Shown piece after piece: positions 16,594-25,874 of a stretch of 64,000 nucleotides of DNA. Position 1 is the stretch's first letter, and every line of letters starts with the position of its first letter. Location: positions 62,001 through 126,000 of the forward strand of contig CAMIGX010000003.1 in assembly GCA_946221385.1 (NCBI GenBank). Reading direction: 5' to 3'. The translations under genes and the position numbers were made by a program. Source of the stretch: an uncultured Propionimicrobium sp. (GTDB lineage Bacteria; Actinomycetota; Actinomycetes; Propionibacteriales; Propionibacteriaceae). Under the pieces are notes generated by a model that made no database searches, was not told where the DNA came from, and saw only the letters and a list, made by a program, of their open reading frames with translations.

Positions 16594-18864
16594 ATGAAGC
16601 AATCTGGATTGCCTGCAGACCCGCAGCAAAGCAACGCATCGACCATCCTCGCCGACGCCAGTGCAGCGTCCAACTTGATCGATCTGGAAGTGCAAGGGAT
16701 GACTTGCGCGTCCTGTGCTGCGCGGATTGAGAAGAAGCTCAACAAGGTCGACGGCGTCCAGGCCAGCGTCAACTACGCGACCGAACGAGCGCACGTCTTA
16801 GCGCCGCCCGATGTGACGGCAGAGCAGCTGATTCAGGTGGTCCGCGACACCGGCTATGACGCGCAACTGCCCGTCCCCGATGAGCCGCCGACGGATCGTG
16901 CCGCCGAGATTAAACGCCGCCTGATCATCGCCGCGGTGCTCGCCGTGCCCGTCATCGCGATGGCGATGGTGCCCGCCCTGCAATTCCCCGGCTGGCAGTG
17001 GGCCTCACTGGTGCTCGCTACGCCGGTGGTCTGGTGGTGCGGCTGGCCATTCCATCGTTCGGCGTGGGTCAACTTGAAGCATCGCGCGACGACGATGGAC
17101 ACGCTCATCTCGATGGGCACTTCGACCGCGTACATCTGGTCGCTGGTCGCGCTCTTCTTCGGGGACGCCGGCCATATCGGGATGCGTCACGAATGGGCCT
17201 GGCAGTTGGAACGAGACGCCGGTCTCTCGTCGGTTTATTTCGAGGCAGCTTGCGGCATCATCGTCTTCCTCTTGCTTGGCCGCTATATTGAAGCCCGCTC
17301 GCGCCAAGACGCCAGCGCCGCGCTGCGCGAACTGGCTAAGGCCGGCGCTAAGACCGCGATCGTGCTGCGCGACGGCCAAGAGGTCGAAGTGCCAGTCGAA
17401 GCGGTACGAGTCGGTGATCGTTTCATCGTGCTGCCGGCGACTAAGGTGCCCACCGATGGGGTGATCGTCGAAGGCCGCTCGGCGATGGATAACGCCGTCA
17501 TCACCGGCGAATCTATGCCCGTCGAGGTCGGGCCAGGTGACGCCGTCGTCGGCGCTGCCGTCAACACCACTGGACGGCTGGTCGTGGAAGCTACCGCGGT
17601 CGGGGAAGACACCCAGCTATCCCAGATCGCCCGGCTGGTAGAACAGGCACAAGCTGGTAAATCCGCTAGCCAAGACCTGGCTAACCGGATTTCCAGCATC
17701 TTCGTCCCGGTCGTCATCGGCATCTCACTGCTGACGTTGATCGCCTGGTTGATCGCCAGCCGCGACGTCTCGTTTGCGATCACCGCGGCAGTTTCAGTCC
17801 TGATCATCTCGTGCCCTTGCGCGCTCGGCCTGGCGACCCCGACAGCGCTGCTTGCTGGGTCACTGCGCGGTTCGCAGCTGGGAGTGCTGATCCGCGGCCC
17901 GCATGCCCTGGAGCAAGCTCACAAGGTGCAGACCATCACCATGGACAAGACCGGCACCATCACCGCTGGTCGCATGACCTTGACCGACCAGCTCGCCGCT
18001 GATGGGGTCAGCGACGAAGAGCTGCTGCGAGTTGCCGCCAGCCTGGAGCAGTCGTCCAGTCACCCGATCGCCAAGGCCATCCTGGCTGCGACTGGGAAAG
18101 CCGAGGACGCGGCTGACGTCGAAACCATCCCCGGCCGCGGTCTGCGTGGATTCATCGATGGTCAGCCGGCGCTGGCCGGAAATCGGGCGTTGCTGGCTGA
18201 CGAAGGCGTCGACGTCCCCGCTGAGCTAGATCGCTTCGCGGCCGAAGTGGGGGAGCTGGGGGCCTCAGTGGTCTACGTCGCCCACGGCGATCGTGCGCTC
18301 GGTGTCTTGGCGGTCAGCGATAAAATCGCGGACGGATCACCCGCGGCGATCAAAGAACTCCACGACCTTGGCCTGCACACCGTCATGCTGACCGGCGACA
18401 ACCAGACCGCCGCCGAACGCGTCGCCGCCGAAGTCGGCATCGATGAGGTGCGCGCTGAGGTTCTGCCGGCCGACAAATTCGACGTCGTCAAAGAGCTCCA
18501 GGAGGCTGGGCAGATCGTCGCGATGGTCGGTGACGGCGTCAATGACGCAGCCGCGCTATCCCAAGCTGACTTGGGCATTTCATTGGCTGACGGCACCGAC
18601 GCCGCCCAATCAGCCAGCGACCTGACCCTGATGCGCCACGACCTAGGTCTGGTCGTCGACGCCATCCGGCTATCTCGTCGCACCTATCAGACGATCCGCA
18701 GCAACCTGTTTTGGGCGTTCTTCTACAACGTGCTCGCCATCCCAGTCGCCGCGCTCGGCTTCCTAAACCCGATGATCGCCGGCGCCGCAATGGCTTTCAG
18801 TTCGGTCTTCGTCGTCACGAACAGTTTCCGGCTGCGTTTCTTCAAGCCGTCGACGGCTCGCTGA
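16594..18864 (+). CDS. copA: Copper-exporting P-type ATPase
   Basis: A 756-residue P1B-type ATPase that pumps Cu(I) out of the cell. It has one N-terminal HMA domain with GMTCASC (about residue 35), eight membrane segments, the actuator TGES (about 303), the intramembrane CPCALGLATPTAL (about 407), the phosphorylation site DKTGT (about 450), the SSSHPIAKA His-Pro motif (about 489) and GDGVNDAAAL (about 645). CPC and the HMA domain indicate copper rather than zinc. ATG 16594 is preceded by AGGA; upstream in-frame codons back to 16534 are less likely. It is paired with copZ. Confidence 0.95.
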   Translation: MKQSGLPADPQQSNASTILADASAASNLIDLEVQGMTCASCAARIEKKLNKVDGVQASVNYATERAHVLAPPDVTAEQLIQVVRDTGYDAQLPVPDEPPTDRAAEIKRRLIIAAVLAVPVIAMAMVPALQFPGWQWASLVLATPVVWWCGWPFHRSAWVNLKHRATTMDTLISMGTSTAYIWSLVALFFGDAGHIGMRHEWAWQLERDAGLSSVYFEAACGIIVFLLLGRYIEARSRQDASAALRELAKAGAKTAIVLRDGQEVEVPVEAVRVGDRFIVLPATKVPTDGVIVEGRSAMDNAVITGESMPVEVGPGDAVVGAAVNTTGRLVVEATAVGEDTQLSQIARLVEQAQAGKSASQDLANRISSIFVPVVIGISLLTLIAWLIASRDVSFAITAAVSVLIISCPCALGLATPTALLAGSLRGSQLGVLIRGPHALEQAHKVQTITMDKTGTITAGRMTLTDQLAADGVSDEELLRVAASLEQSSSHPIAKAILAATGKAEDAADVETIPGRGLRGFIDGQPALAGNRALLADEGVDVPAELDRFAAEVGELGASVVYVAHGDRALGVLAVSDKIADGSPAAIKELHDLGLHTVMLTGDNQTAAERVAAEVGIDEVRAEVLPADKFDVVKELQEAGQIVAMVGDGVNDAAALSQADLGISLADGTDAAQSASDLTLMRHDLGLVVDAIRLSRRTYQTIRSNLFWAFFYNVLAIPVAALGFLNPMIAGAAMAFSSVFVVTNSFRLRFFKPSTAR

Positions 18865-18920
18865 ACCTTGAGGGCGTAGCGGACGCTCGAGCAGCTCTGG
18901 CAAATCTCATCTTCAAAGGA

Positions 18921-19038
18921 GCGGAGGGCTAGTACCTCACGGGTAGGTCGGGCGTCTGGCCCGAATGAGGCCGCCGGCATGTCAATGCCGGATGCAGGCC
19001 GAAGGAGGGACAGTGAGCGAGAGGTGCTAGCCCTCCGC
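18921..19038. other. Unidentified structured inverted-repeat element (ncRNA or MITE-like)
   Basis: Two 18-nt arms, GCGGAGGGCTAGTACCTC at 18921-18938 and GAGGTGCTAGCCCTCCGC at 19021-19038, are complementary except for one G-T position. They enclose two further perfect hairpins: TCGGGC/GCCCGA (18948-18964) and CCGGCAT-GTCA-ATGCCGG (18974-18991). The second is flanked by GGCC pairs. This gives a three-branched fold of about 118 nt between the convergent copA and dihydroorotate dehydrogenase-like genes. It matches no RNA family I recognise. The strand is undetermined. Confidence 0.55.
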
Positions 19039-19091
19039 GACGGCAGCTGACTCAGCTCGATCAGGGGACGCGCTGCTCAGGTGACCAGCGG

Positions 19092-19127
19092 AAACAGAAA
19101 GATAGCCGTGCCGAAGGCACGGCTATC
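19092..19127 (-). terminator. Rho-independent terminator of the DHOD-like/PFOR cluster
   Basis: The inverted repeat GATAGCCGTGCC / GGCACGGCTATC (19101-19112, 19116-19127) with a 3-nt loop is followed on the minus strand by TTTCTGTTT. It lies 34 bp after the stop of the dihydroorotate dehydrogenase-like gene. Confidence 0.88.
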
Positions 19128-19160
19128 GAAGCGCTTGTGGCAGCGCAGATTGGGTAGCGG

Positions 19161-20303
19161 CTAACCTTCGCGTGGTCCGTAGAGGCTCTTGGCGGTCTGG
19201 ATGCTGGCGACGTAGCCAGATCGCGCGTAGAGGTCGCCGTCCGTGCTCTCGGGCTGGGCGAGCATGCCGCGAGCCTTGTCGAGGCTCAACGAATTGGCTT
19301 GCAACCAGCGCACCAAGCCGTCGACAAGATCCTCGGCATAGGCCGGGCCATGACGCAGCAGGGCAGCGGTCGTCATCACGACGTCCGCGCCAGCGAGCAG
19401 ATATTTGATGACGTCCTCGCTAGTCTCCACACCTGAGGTGGCCGCCAGCGACGCCTTGACACGGCCACGCAGCGCTGCGATCCAAGCGCGTGGCAGGCGT
19501 CCCTCGCCTGGCGTGCTGAGCCCAAAACCAGGCTGGAAGCTGAGCGTGCCCAGATCGATATCGGGCTGCAAGAAGCGGTTGAACAAGACCAGCGCGTCGG
19601 CGCCAGCCTCGTCGAGGTCGTGCGCGAAATGCCCGAAGCTGGAGAAATATGGCGACAGCTTCATCGCGACCGGAATGCTGACCGCCTGCTTGACCGACGC
19701 CAAAATCTCCAGGTGGCGCTGCTCGACCTCGCGCGAATCATGCTGCATATCGCCGGGCACGAAATAAACGTTCAACTCGATCGCCGCGGCGCCCGCGTCT
19801 TGCATGCGCTTCGCGGTGCCCGTCCAACCACCATTGGTCGAACCGTTAAGCGATGCGATGATTGGCACGTCGACGGCTCGGCTGGCCTGTTCGACCAAGG
19901 TCAAATAGGAATTGACGGGGTCTTGGTCAGAGGCGAGCTCGTCGGGGAAATAGCTCAACGCTTCGGCGAAGGATTCCGCGTGCTGCTCAGCGATCGCAGT
20001 GTTGCGCGCGGCTTCCCGACGCAGCTGCTCCTCAAATAGCGAGTAGATCACGACCGCGCCGACGCCGCCGTCAGCGAGTTGCTGAATGCCTGCCACCGAC
20101 TGGCTCAGCGGACCAGCTGACGCTACCACCGGGTTGCGCAGCGAAAGGCCCATGTAGTTGGTGCGCAGATCAACCTCAGCTGGTGATGAACTGGCCAGCG
20201 CCGCGTCGAAGGGCATCAGCTGGTCGGTGACATTGCTGCCCGCCTGCGACTTGCGACGCGCCGACTCAGCAGCGGCCTTCAAGGCTTCCGGATCGAATTG
20301 CAT
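19161..20303 (-). CDS. Dihydroorotate dehydrogenase-like flavoprotein linked to PFOR
   Basis: A 380-residue TIM-barrel FMN protein of the dihydroorotate dehydrogenase class 1-like group. MGLSLRNPVVASAGPL opens the barrel, AMKLSPYFSS carries the usual FMN-contacting Lys, and ATSGVETSEDV and AGADVVMTTAALLRHGP form the phosphate end. The motif that in true class 1 enzymes reads N-S-C-P-N and holds the catalytic Cys or Ser is here LNVYFVPGD, so orotate synthesis is doubtful. ATG 20303 follows GGAGGACAAG. It is 15 nt downstream of the PFOR gene and the last gene of that cluster. Homologues beside nifJ are known in other bacteria, but their substrate is not established. A role in ferredoxin- or NAD(P)H-linked reduction is inference. 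Confidence 0.85.
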   Translation of the reverse strand: MQFDPEALKAAAESARRKSQAGSNVTDQLMPFDAALASSSPAEVDLRTNYMGLSLRNPVVASAGPLSQSVAGIQQLADGGVGAVVIYSLFEEQLRREAARNTAIAEQHAESFAEALSYFPDELASDQDPVNSYLTLVEQASRAVDVPIIASLNGSTNGGWTGTAKRMQDAGAAAIELNVYFVPGDMQHDSREVEQRHLEILASVKQAVSIPVAMKLSPYFSSFGHFAHDLDEAGADALVLFNRFLQPDIDLGTLSFQPGFGLSTPGEGRLPRAWIAALRGRVKASLAATSGVETSEDVIKYLLAGADVVMTTAALLRHGPAYAEDLVDGLVRWLQANSLSLDKARGMLAQPESTDGDLYARSGYVASIQTAKSLYGPREG

Positions 20304-20318
20304 CTTGTCCTCCCGCGC

Positions 20319-23300
20319 CTAGTTCTCGTGGCCCGCGCGCCGAGCATCAGCAGCGAACATCTCCGCCGGACGCTGCGCCATCGCCTCGTATTCCGCAAAA
20401 CGCCTAGTCACAAGCTCTTGACCGAGGTCATTGAGCCGCTTGGCCTCCGCCGGATCGGACGCAGCCAACATCTTGAACCGCAGCTCATCCTTGCGATAGT
20501 CAGCCAAGCTGATCCGCGGCCGCGGCGAATCCAACAAGAAGGGGTTCAAGCCCTCATCCCGCAAGACCGGGTTGAAGCGCATCAACGGCCAGTGGCCCGA
20601 GGCGACGGCCTTGTATTGCTGATCCAAGCCCTTACGCATGTCATAGCCGTGCGAAATGCAGTGGCTGTAGGCGATGATCAAGCTCGGCCCGTCATAGGCC
20701 TCCGCCTCGCGGAACGCCTTCAAGGTCTGCTGCGGATCGGCGCCCATCGCGACGCGGGCGACGTAGACGTGGCCGTAGGCGACCGCCTGCATAGCCAAAT
20801 CCTTCTTATTGGTCGTCTTGCCGCCGGTAGCGAACTTCGCCGTCGCACCCAGCGGTGTCGACTTCGACGACTGGCCGCCAGTATTGGAATAGACCTCGGT
20901 GTCGAGCACCAGGACGTTGACATTGCGTCCCGACGCCAAAACGTGGTCCAGACCACCCGAGCCGATGTCATAGGCCCAACCGTCACCGCCAACGATCCAC
21001 ACCGAACGGCGCAGCAGGTGGTCGGCGACCGACTCCAGATCGCGCAAGACGCGCTGCTGGTCGACGTCCAAATCGCCAGCGCCCAGCAGCTCGGTGATGC
21101 GCTCTTGCAGCGCCTCAAGGCGGCGATGCTGTTGACGCAGCTGGTGCATCGTCAACTGTTCGGAGTGCAGCAGCTCACCGACCAGTTCGTCATCGGCCAA
21201 TAGACCAGCAGCTTCGTTCAGTCGGGTGCGGGCCAAGTCGCTGTGCAGGTCGGCAGCCAGGCGCATGCCCAAGCCGAACTCGGCATTGTCTTCGAACAGC
21301 GAGTTGCTCCACGCCGGGCCGCGGCCGTCCGAATTGACTGCCCACGGGGTGGTCGGCAAATTGCCGCCATAAATTGACGAACAACCCGTCGCATTAGCCA
21401 CCTGCAGCCGATCGCCAAATAGCTGCGTCAGCAATTTCAGATATGGCGTTTCGCCACAACCCGAGCAGGCACCGGAGAATTCAAATAGCGGCTCCAAGAA
21501 TTGCGCGCCACGCACCGAACCGAAATTGACCCGCGAACGGCGCGGACGAGGAATCGATTGATAAAACTCAACATTTTCGCGCTGCGCGCTGCGATCCAAG
21601 ACCGTCTCGAGATTGATCGCCTTACGATCCGGCTGACCGATCGGCGTCACCGGGCAAGCTTCAACGCAAAGCCCGCAGCCAGTGCAGTCTTCGGCGAAGA
21701 CCTGCAAGGTGTAACGGGTGTCGGGCAGGCCGGCGGCGTCCAACGGAATCGACTCAAAGGATTCCGGCGCGTTCTCCAAATATTCCGGACGATAATATTT
21801 CGCGCGCAATACAGCGTGCGGACAGACGAATGAACAATTACCGCACTGAATGCAAGATTCTTTATCCCAGACCGCGATGATGTCGGAAATATTGCGCTTT
21901 TCGAATTTCGTAGTACCACTGGGATAAGTGCCATCCACGGGCAATGAGCTGACCGGCAGGTCGTCGCCCTTATCGATGAGCATCTTCGCGGTCACATTGC
22001 GGACGAATTCCGGCGCGTGATCGGGCACCGGCTGCAGATAATCCAGGCCGCTATTGGCCTCACCGGGCACCTCGATGTGCACCAGATGCTCCAGTGCGTT
22101 ATCGACTGCCAGGTGATTCTTGCGGACGATCTCCTCGGATTTACGCGAATAAGTCTTGACGATCGACTGCTTGATCGCGTCGATCGCCTCGTCACGCGGC
22201 AGCACGCCCGAGATCGCAAAATAGCAGGTCTGCAAGACCGTATTAGTACGTCCACCCAAGCCGGCTGCGCGCGCCACCTCGTTGGCGTTGATCGCATACA
22301 AGTCGATGCCCAAGTCGATAATCTTGCGCTGCATCGGCTCGGGCAGCCGCCCCCACACCTCGTCGGTCGGATAGGGCGTGTTGATCAACAGCACGCTGCC
22401 GGGCCGGGCGAATTCCAGGACGTCAATGCGTTCCAGAATCGACCAGTGGTGGCAGCCGATGAAGCCTGCCTTGCTGACCAGATAGGGCGCCTTGATCGGT
22501 TCAGGACCAAAGCGCAGGTGGCTCGTGGTGCGTGAGCCAGACTTCTTAGAGTCATAAACGAAGTAGCCCTGCGCGTAGGTGTCCGGTTCCGAACCGATGA
22601 TCTTGATGGTGTTCTTGTTGGCGCCGACGGTGCCGTCCGAACCCAGACCATAGAAGACCGCACGCTTGGTGTGCTCGGATTCCAGGTCGAGGCTGCGGTC
22701 ATAGTCCAACGAGAGCAGCGTGACGTCGTCATTGATGCCGACGGTGAACCTCGGACGCGGATTGTCCCGGGCCAGTTCGTCGAAGACGGCGACCGCCATC
22801 GCAGGCGTGAAATCCTTGCTCGACAAGCCATAACGTCCACCGATGATGCGCGGCAAGCTCTCTCGCTGGCCGGTGCTGACGGCTTCTGAGAGCGCGGCGA
22901 CGACATCCAGGTAGAGCGGTTCGCCATTGGCGCCGGGCTCCTTGGTGCGGTCCAAGACGGCGACCTTACGCACTGAGGTCGGCACCGCAGCGACCAGCGC
23001 CTCGGTGGGGAACGGGCGATAGAGCCGCACGATCAACATGCCGACCTTGCGGCCCTGCTCATTGAGCCGTTGCACGGCCTGCTCGACGACCTCCGCGCCC
23101 GAACCCATCACCACGACCATCTCGGTCGCATCCGGGGCGCCGATGTAGTCGACGAGGTGATATTGCCGTCCGGTCAGGCCGGCGAATTCGTCCATGGCCT
23201 GCTGGACGATGTCTGGGGTCTGCAGGTAGAAGGTGTTGGACGACTCGCGACCCTGGAAATAGACGTCCGGGTTTTGCGCGGTGCCGCGGATGAACGGATT

Positions 23301-24041
23301 CTTCGGGCTCAGCGCACGCTGCCGGTGGGCGAGCACCAGCTCGTCGGGGATCATCGCGCGCAGCGTCGCGTCGGAAATCTGCTCGCAGGTATTGAGCTCG
23401 TGGCTGGTGCGGAAGCCGTCAAAGAAATGCACGAAAGGCACCCGCGAACGCAAGGTCGCGGCCTGCGCGATCAGCGCATTGTCGTGACATTCCTGCACCG
23501 AATTTGACGCCAGCAGCGCCCAGCCGGTCTGCCGGACGGCCATCACGTCTTGGTGATCGCCGAAGATCGACAGGCCTTGGGCGGCCAGCGAACGCGCGGC
23601 GACCTGCATGACGGTGCTGGTCAGCTCGCCAGCGATCTTGTACATATTCGGGATCATCAACAAAAGGCCTTGTGAGGCCGTGAATGTCGTGCACATCGCG
23701 CCCGACTGCAGCGCGCCATGATAGGCGCCCGCGGCGCCACCCTCAGACTGCATTTCGATTACGGTCGGCACCTGACCCCAAATATTTGGCCGATCCTTGG
23801 CGGCCCATTCGTCAGCCAGCTCAGCCATCGGCGAGCTCGGCGTGATCGGATAGATCGAGCAAAGCTCGTTGATCCGGAAGGCGACGTCAGCGGCGGCGGT
23901 ATTGCCGTCAATGATGGTGCGGGTGGTCTCCGCGATCTCCGGCTGGCCGGTGTTAGGGTCTTCCATGCCGACGACATTGCGCTGGCGTGAGTTCTCGTCA
24001 GTGCCCGTAGTCTGTGCGGTCGGTTCAGTCATGACGCTCAT
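20319..24041 (-). CDS. nifJ: Pyruvate:ferredoxin (flavodoxin) oxidoreductase
   Basis: A single-chain enzyme that oxidises pyruvate with CoA to acetyl-CoA and CO2 and reduces ferredoxin or flavodoxin. The protein has 1240 residues, slightly longer than the usual 1170-1200. Its domains in order are: the N-terminal pyrimidine-binding domain with YPITPSSPMAE (about residue 60), the CoA-binding middle part, and two [4Fe-4S] motifs CIQCGNCSFVCP (about 735) and CTGCGLCVEACP (about 784). The thiamine-diphosphate domain follows, with CSGCGETPYLKLL (about 855) and GDGWAYDIGSGGLDH (about 1013), then SNTGGQSSKSTPLG. ATG 24041 follows GGAGG; the frame open to 24194 overlaps the upstream gene and is not coding. 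The start is 1 nt from the stop of the GltD-like gene, so the two are translationally coupled. It suggests anaerobic or microaerobic energy metabolism. Confidence 0.96.
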   Translation of the reverse strand: MSVMTEPTAQTTGTDENSRQRNVVGMEDPNTGQPEIAETTRTIIDGNTAAADVAFRINELCSIYPITPSSPMAELADEWAAKDRPNIWGQVPTVIEMQSEGGAAGAYHGALQSGAMCTTFTASQGLLLMIPNMYKIAGELTSTVMQVAARSLAAQGLSIFGDHQDVMAVRQTGWALLASNSVQECHDNALIAQAATLRSRVPFVHFFDGFRTSHELNTCEQISDATLRAMIPDELVLAHRQRALSPKNPFIRGTAQNPDVYFQGRESSNTFYLQTPDIVQQAMDEFAGLTGRQYHLVDYIGAPDATEMVVVMGSGAEVVEQAVQRLNEQGRKVGMLIVRLYRPFPTEALVAAVPTSVRKVAVLDRTKEPGANGEPLYLDVVAALSEAVSTGQRESLPRIIGGRYGLSSKDFTPAMAVAVFDELARDNPRPRFTVGINDDVTLLSLDYDRSLDLESEHTKRAVFYGLGSDGTVGANKNTIKIIGSEPDTYAQGYFVYDSKKSGSRTTSHLRFGPEPIKAPYLVSKAGFIGCHHWSILERIDVLEFARPGSVLLINTPYPTDEVWGRLPEPMQRKIIDLGIDLYAINANEVARAAGLGGRTNTVLQTCYFAISGVLPRDEAIDAIKQSIVKTYSRKSEEIVRKNHLAVDNALEHLVHIEVPGEANSGLDYLQPVPDHAPEFVRNVTAKMLIDKGDDLPVSSLPVDGTYPSGTTKFEKRNISDIIAVWDKESCIQCGNCSFVCPHAVLRAKYYRPEYLENAPESFESIPLDAAGLPDTRYTLQVFAEDCTGCGLCVEACPVTPIGQPDRKAINLETVLDRSAQRENVEFYQSIPRPRRSRVNFGSVRGAQFLEPLFEFSGACSGCGETPYLKLLTQLFGDRLQVANATGCSSIYGGNLPTTPWAVNSDGRGPAWSNSLFEDNAEFGLGMRLAADLHSDLARTRLNEAAGLLADDELVGELLHSEQLTMHQLRQQHRRLEALQERITELLGAGDLDVDQQRVLRDLESVADHLLRRSVWIVGGDGWAYDIGSGGLDHVLASGRNVNVLVLDTEVYSNTGGQSSKSTPLGATAKFATGGKTTNKKDLAMQAVAYGHVYVARVAMGADPQQTLKAFREAEAYDGPSLIIAYSHCISHGYDMRKGLDQQYKAVASGHWPLMRFNPVLRDEGLNPFLLDSPRPRISLADYRKDELRFKMLAASDPAEAKRLNDLGQELVTRRFAEYEAMAQRPAEMFAADARRAGHEN

Positions 24042-24042
24042 C

Positions 24043-25671
24043 TCAGTCCTCCGGAACCATCTCGATAGCGTGCACGGGGCATTGGTCATAGCAGGTCGCG
24101 CAGCCCGTGCATTTTGCGTAGTCAAAGCGATAACGGTGGCCCTTGCCGAGCTTGATGACGGCGTCCTCGGGGCAGGCGCCCAGGCAGCCGTCACATTCGA
24201 AGCAGTTGCCGCAGCTCAGGCAACGGCGGGCCTCGAATTCGGCCTGCTCAGGGTTCAGGCCTTGCACGATTTCGCCGAATCCGGTGCGCTCCTTGGCCGA
24301 CAGCTCGGAGTGGATCGAGCGCGGGTGATCGCCGAAATACCACAGGTGCAGGTCGTCGAACTCGACCACCGGATGCTTGATCTTCGGCTCGGGCAATTCG
24401 CGGTTCAACCAGCCGTCGATCATCTTGGCGGCCTTCTTGCCGTGCCCGACGCCGATCGTCACCGTCCGATCGCTGGGGACGGCGTCACCACCGGCGAAGA
24501 TACCGGGCACGTCGGTCATCAGCGTCTGCGGGTTGACCTGGACGACGTCGCCGTCAAATTGCATGCCTTCGACGGTCTTCAAGAACTGCGAGTCAGCTTC
24601 CTGGCCGACCGCCATGATGACGGTGTCAGCGGGCAGCTTCTCAAACTTGCCCGTCGGTTTGGGCGAACCATTTTCGTCGAGCTCCATGATCTCGACCATG
24701 ACGTCATCTTCGACGGCATTGATAGTGCGCAGCCAGTGCACCTTGACGCCCTCGCGCTCAGCTTCCTGTAGCTCTTCGAGGTGAGCTGGCATCTGATCTT
24801 GGGTGCGTCGATAGATGATGATGGCTTCCTCGGCGCCCATCCGGCGGGCGGTGCGGGCGGCGTCCATCGCGGTGTTGCCGCCGCCGTAGACGGCGACCCG
24901 CCGGCCGATCTGCGGCTTCTCGCCAGAGGCGACATCGCGCAGGAAATCGACGGCGTTGACCATCTTGGAAGCATCCTGGCTAGGAATATCGACGCGCTTT
25001 GACAGGTGGGCGCCGATCGCGACGAAGACCGCGTCGAAGTTGCCTTCCTCCTTCTCCGCCATCAAATCGGTGACGGTGTGGTTCAGCACGATCTTGACGC
25101 CCAACGCCTCGATGCGGGCGATCTCAGCGTCGACGACGTCACGGGGCAGCCGATATTCGGGGATGCCATAACGCATCATGCCGCCGGCCTGCGGGGAGGC
25201 GTCATGGATTTCGACGTCGTGGCCGAGCCGCGCCAGGTGATAGGCCGCTGACAGGCCAGAGGGACCAGCGCCGATGACCAGCACTCGCCGTCCGCTGCGG
25301 GTGCGGGGCTTTGGGAATTGCCAGCGCTTCTCGATCGCCAGGTCGCCCAGATAGCGCTCGACGGAGTGGATCGAGACCGCCGAGTCGAGGTCCTTACGGT
25401 TGCAGACGTTCTCGCAGGGGTGATAGCAGACGCGGCCGTGAATCGCGGGCATCGGGTTGTCGCGCACCAGCTGCGCCCAGGCCTGCTCGGGATGATTTTC
25501 CTTGATCAGCCGCAGCCATTCTTGGATATTTTCGCCGGCCGGGCAGGCGTTATTGCACGGCGGCAGCAAGTCGACATAGATCGGCATGCGGTCTCGAACG
25601 GGCCCGACGCGGCCGGTACCGGCACGTAGATCTGGCAGGGCGGTGATATCGGTGCGTTGAACTGCCGTCAT
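24043..25671 (-). CDS. GltD-like FAD/NAD(P)-dependent oxidoreductase with ferredoxin domains
   Basis: A 542-residue iron-sulfur flavoprotein related to the small subunit of glutamate synthase and to NfnB-type enzymes. An N-terminal Fe-S region (CNNACPAGENIQEWL, then CYHPCENVCNR) precedes the FAD site VIGAGPSGLSAAYHLA (about residue 110-125), a second Rossmann site AVYGGGNTAMDAAR and the closing GIFAGGDAV. The C-terminus adds ferredoxin-type clusters (CFECDGCLGACPEDA, CTGCATCYDQCP). No large glutamate synthase gene is near. Coupling to PFOR therefore suggests electron exchange between reduced ferredoxin and NAD(P)H; this is inference. ATG 25671 follows AAGGAGC. It is the first gene of the cluster and probably has its promoter in 25672-25874. 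Confidence 0.88.
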   Translation of the reverse strand: MTAVQRTDITALPDLRAGTGRVGPVRDRMPIYVDLLPPCNNACPAGENIQEWLRLIKENHPEQAWAQLVRDNPMPAIHGRVCYHPCENVCNRKDLDSAVSIHSVERYLGDLAIEKRWQFPKPRTRSGRRVLVIGAGPSGLSAAYHLARLGHDVEIHDASPQAGGMMRYGIPEYRLPRDVVDAEIARIEALGVKIVLNHTVTDLMAEKEEGNFDAVFVAIGAHLSKRVDIPSQDASKMVNAVDFLRDVASGEKPQIGRRVAVYGGGNTAMDAARTARRMGAEEAIIIYRRTQDQMPAHLEELQEAEREGVKVHWLRTINAVEDDVMVEIMELDENGSPKPTGKFEKLPADTVIMAVGQEADSQFLKTVEGMQFDGDVVQVNPQTLMTDVPGIFAGGDAVPSDRTVTIGVGHGKKAAKMIDGWLNRELPEPKIKHPVVEFDDLHLWYFGDHPRSIHSELSAKERTGFGEIVQGLNPEQAEFEARRCLSCGNCFECDGCLGACPEDAVIKLGKGHRYRFDYAKCTGCATCYDQCPVHAIEMVPED

Positions 25672-25874
25672 ATTTGCTCCTTAAGGTTCGTCAGCGCAGA
25701 CGAAAATGACCTCGCAAATCAAGACTGAGTTTAGGAAGCTAAGCGCGCGACAACTAATGAGGGGAGGCTATCTAAGGGTCGCCTAATGCGGCCGTCGGGA
25801 TTGGCAGCCGGCGCAAACAGGTCATCGCTAGTCGAGATGCGGCGGTCTGCGTCCTACTGGCTAGGATCGAGGAT

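Noticed and set aside
19161..20303. True dihydroorotate dehydrogenase (pyrD)
   Set aside because: The catalytic motif is replaced and the gene is part of the PFOR cluster, so a pyrimidine role is not supported.
25680..25800. TTAGG-like sequences resembling an IdeR/DtxR iron box upstream of the GltD-like gene
   Set aside because: TTAGGAAGCTAA and TTAGGCGACCCTTAGA match only parts of the 19-bp consensus, so a site cannot be claimed.
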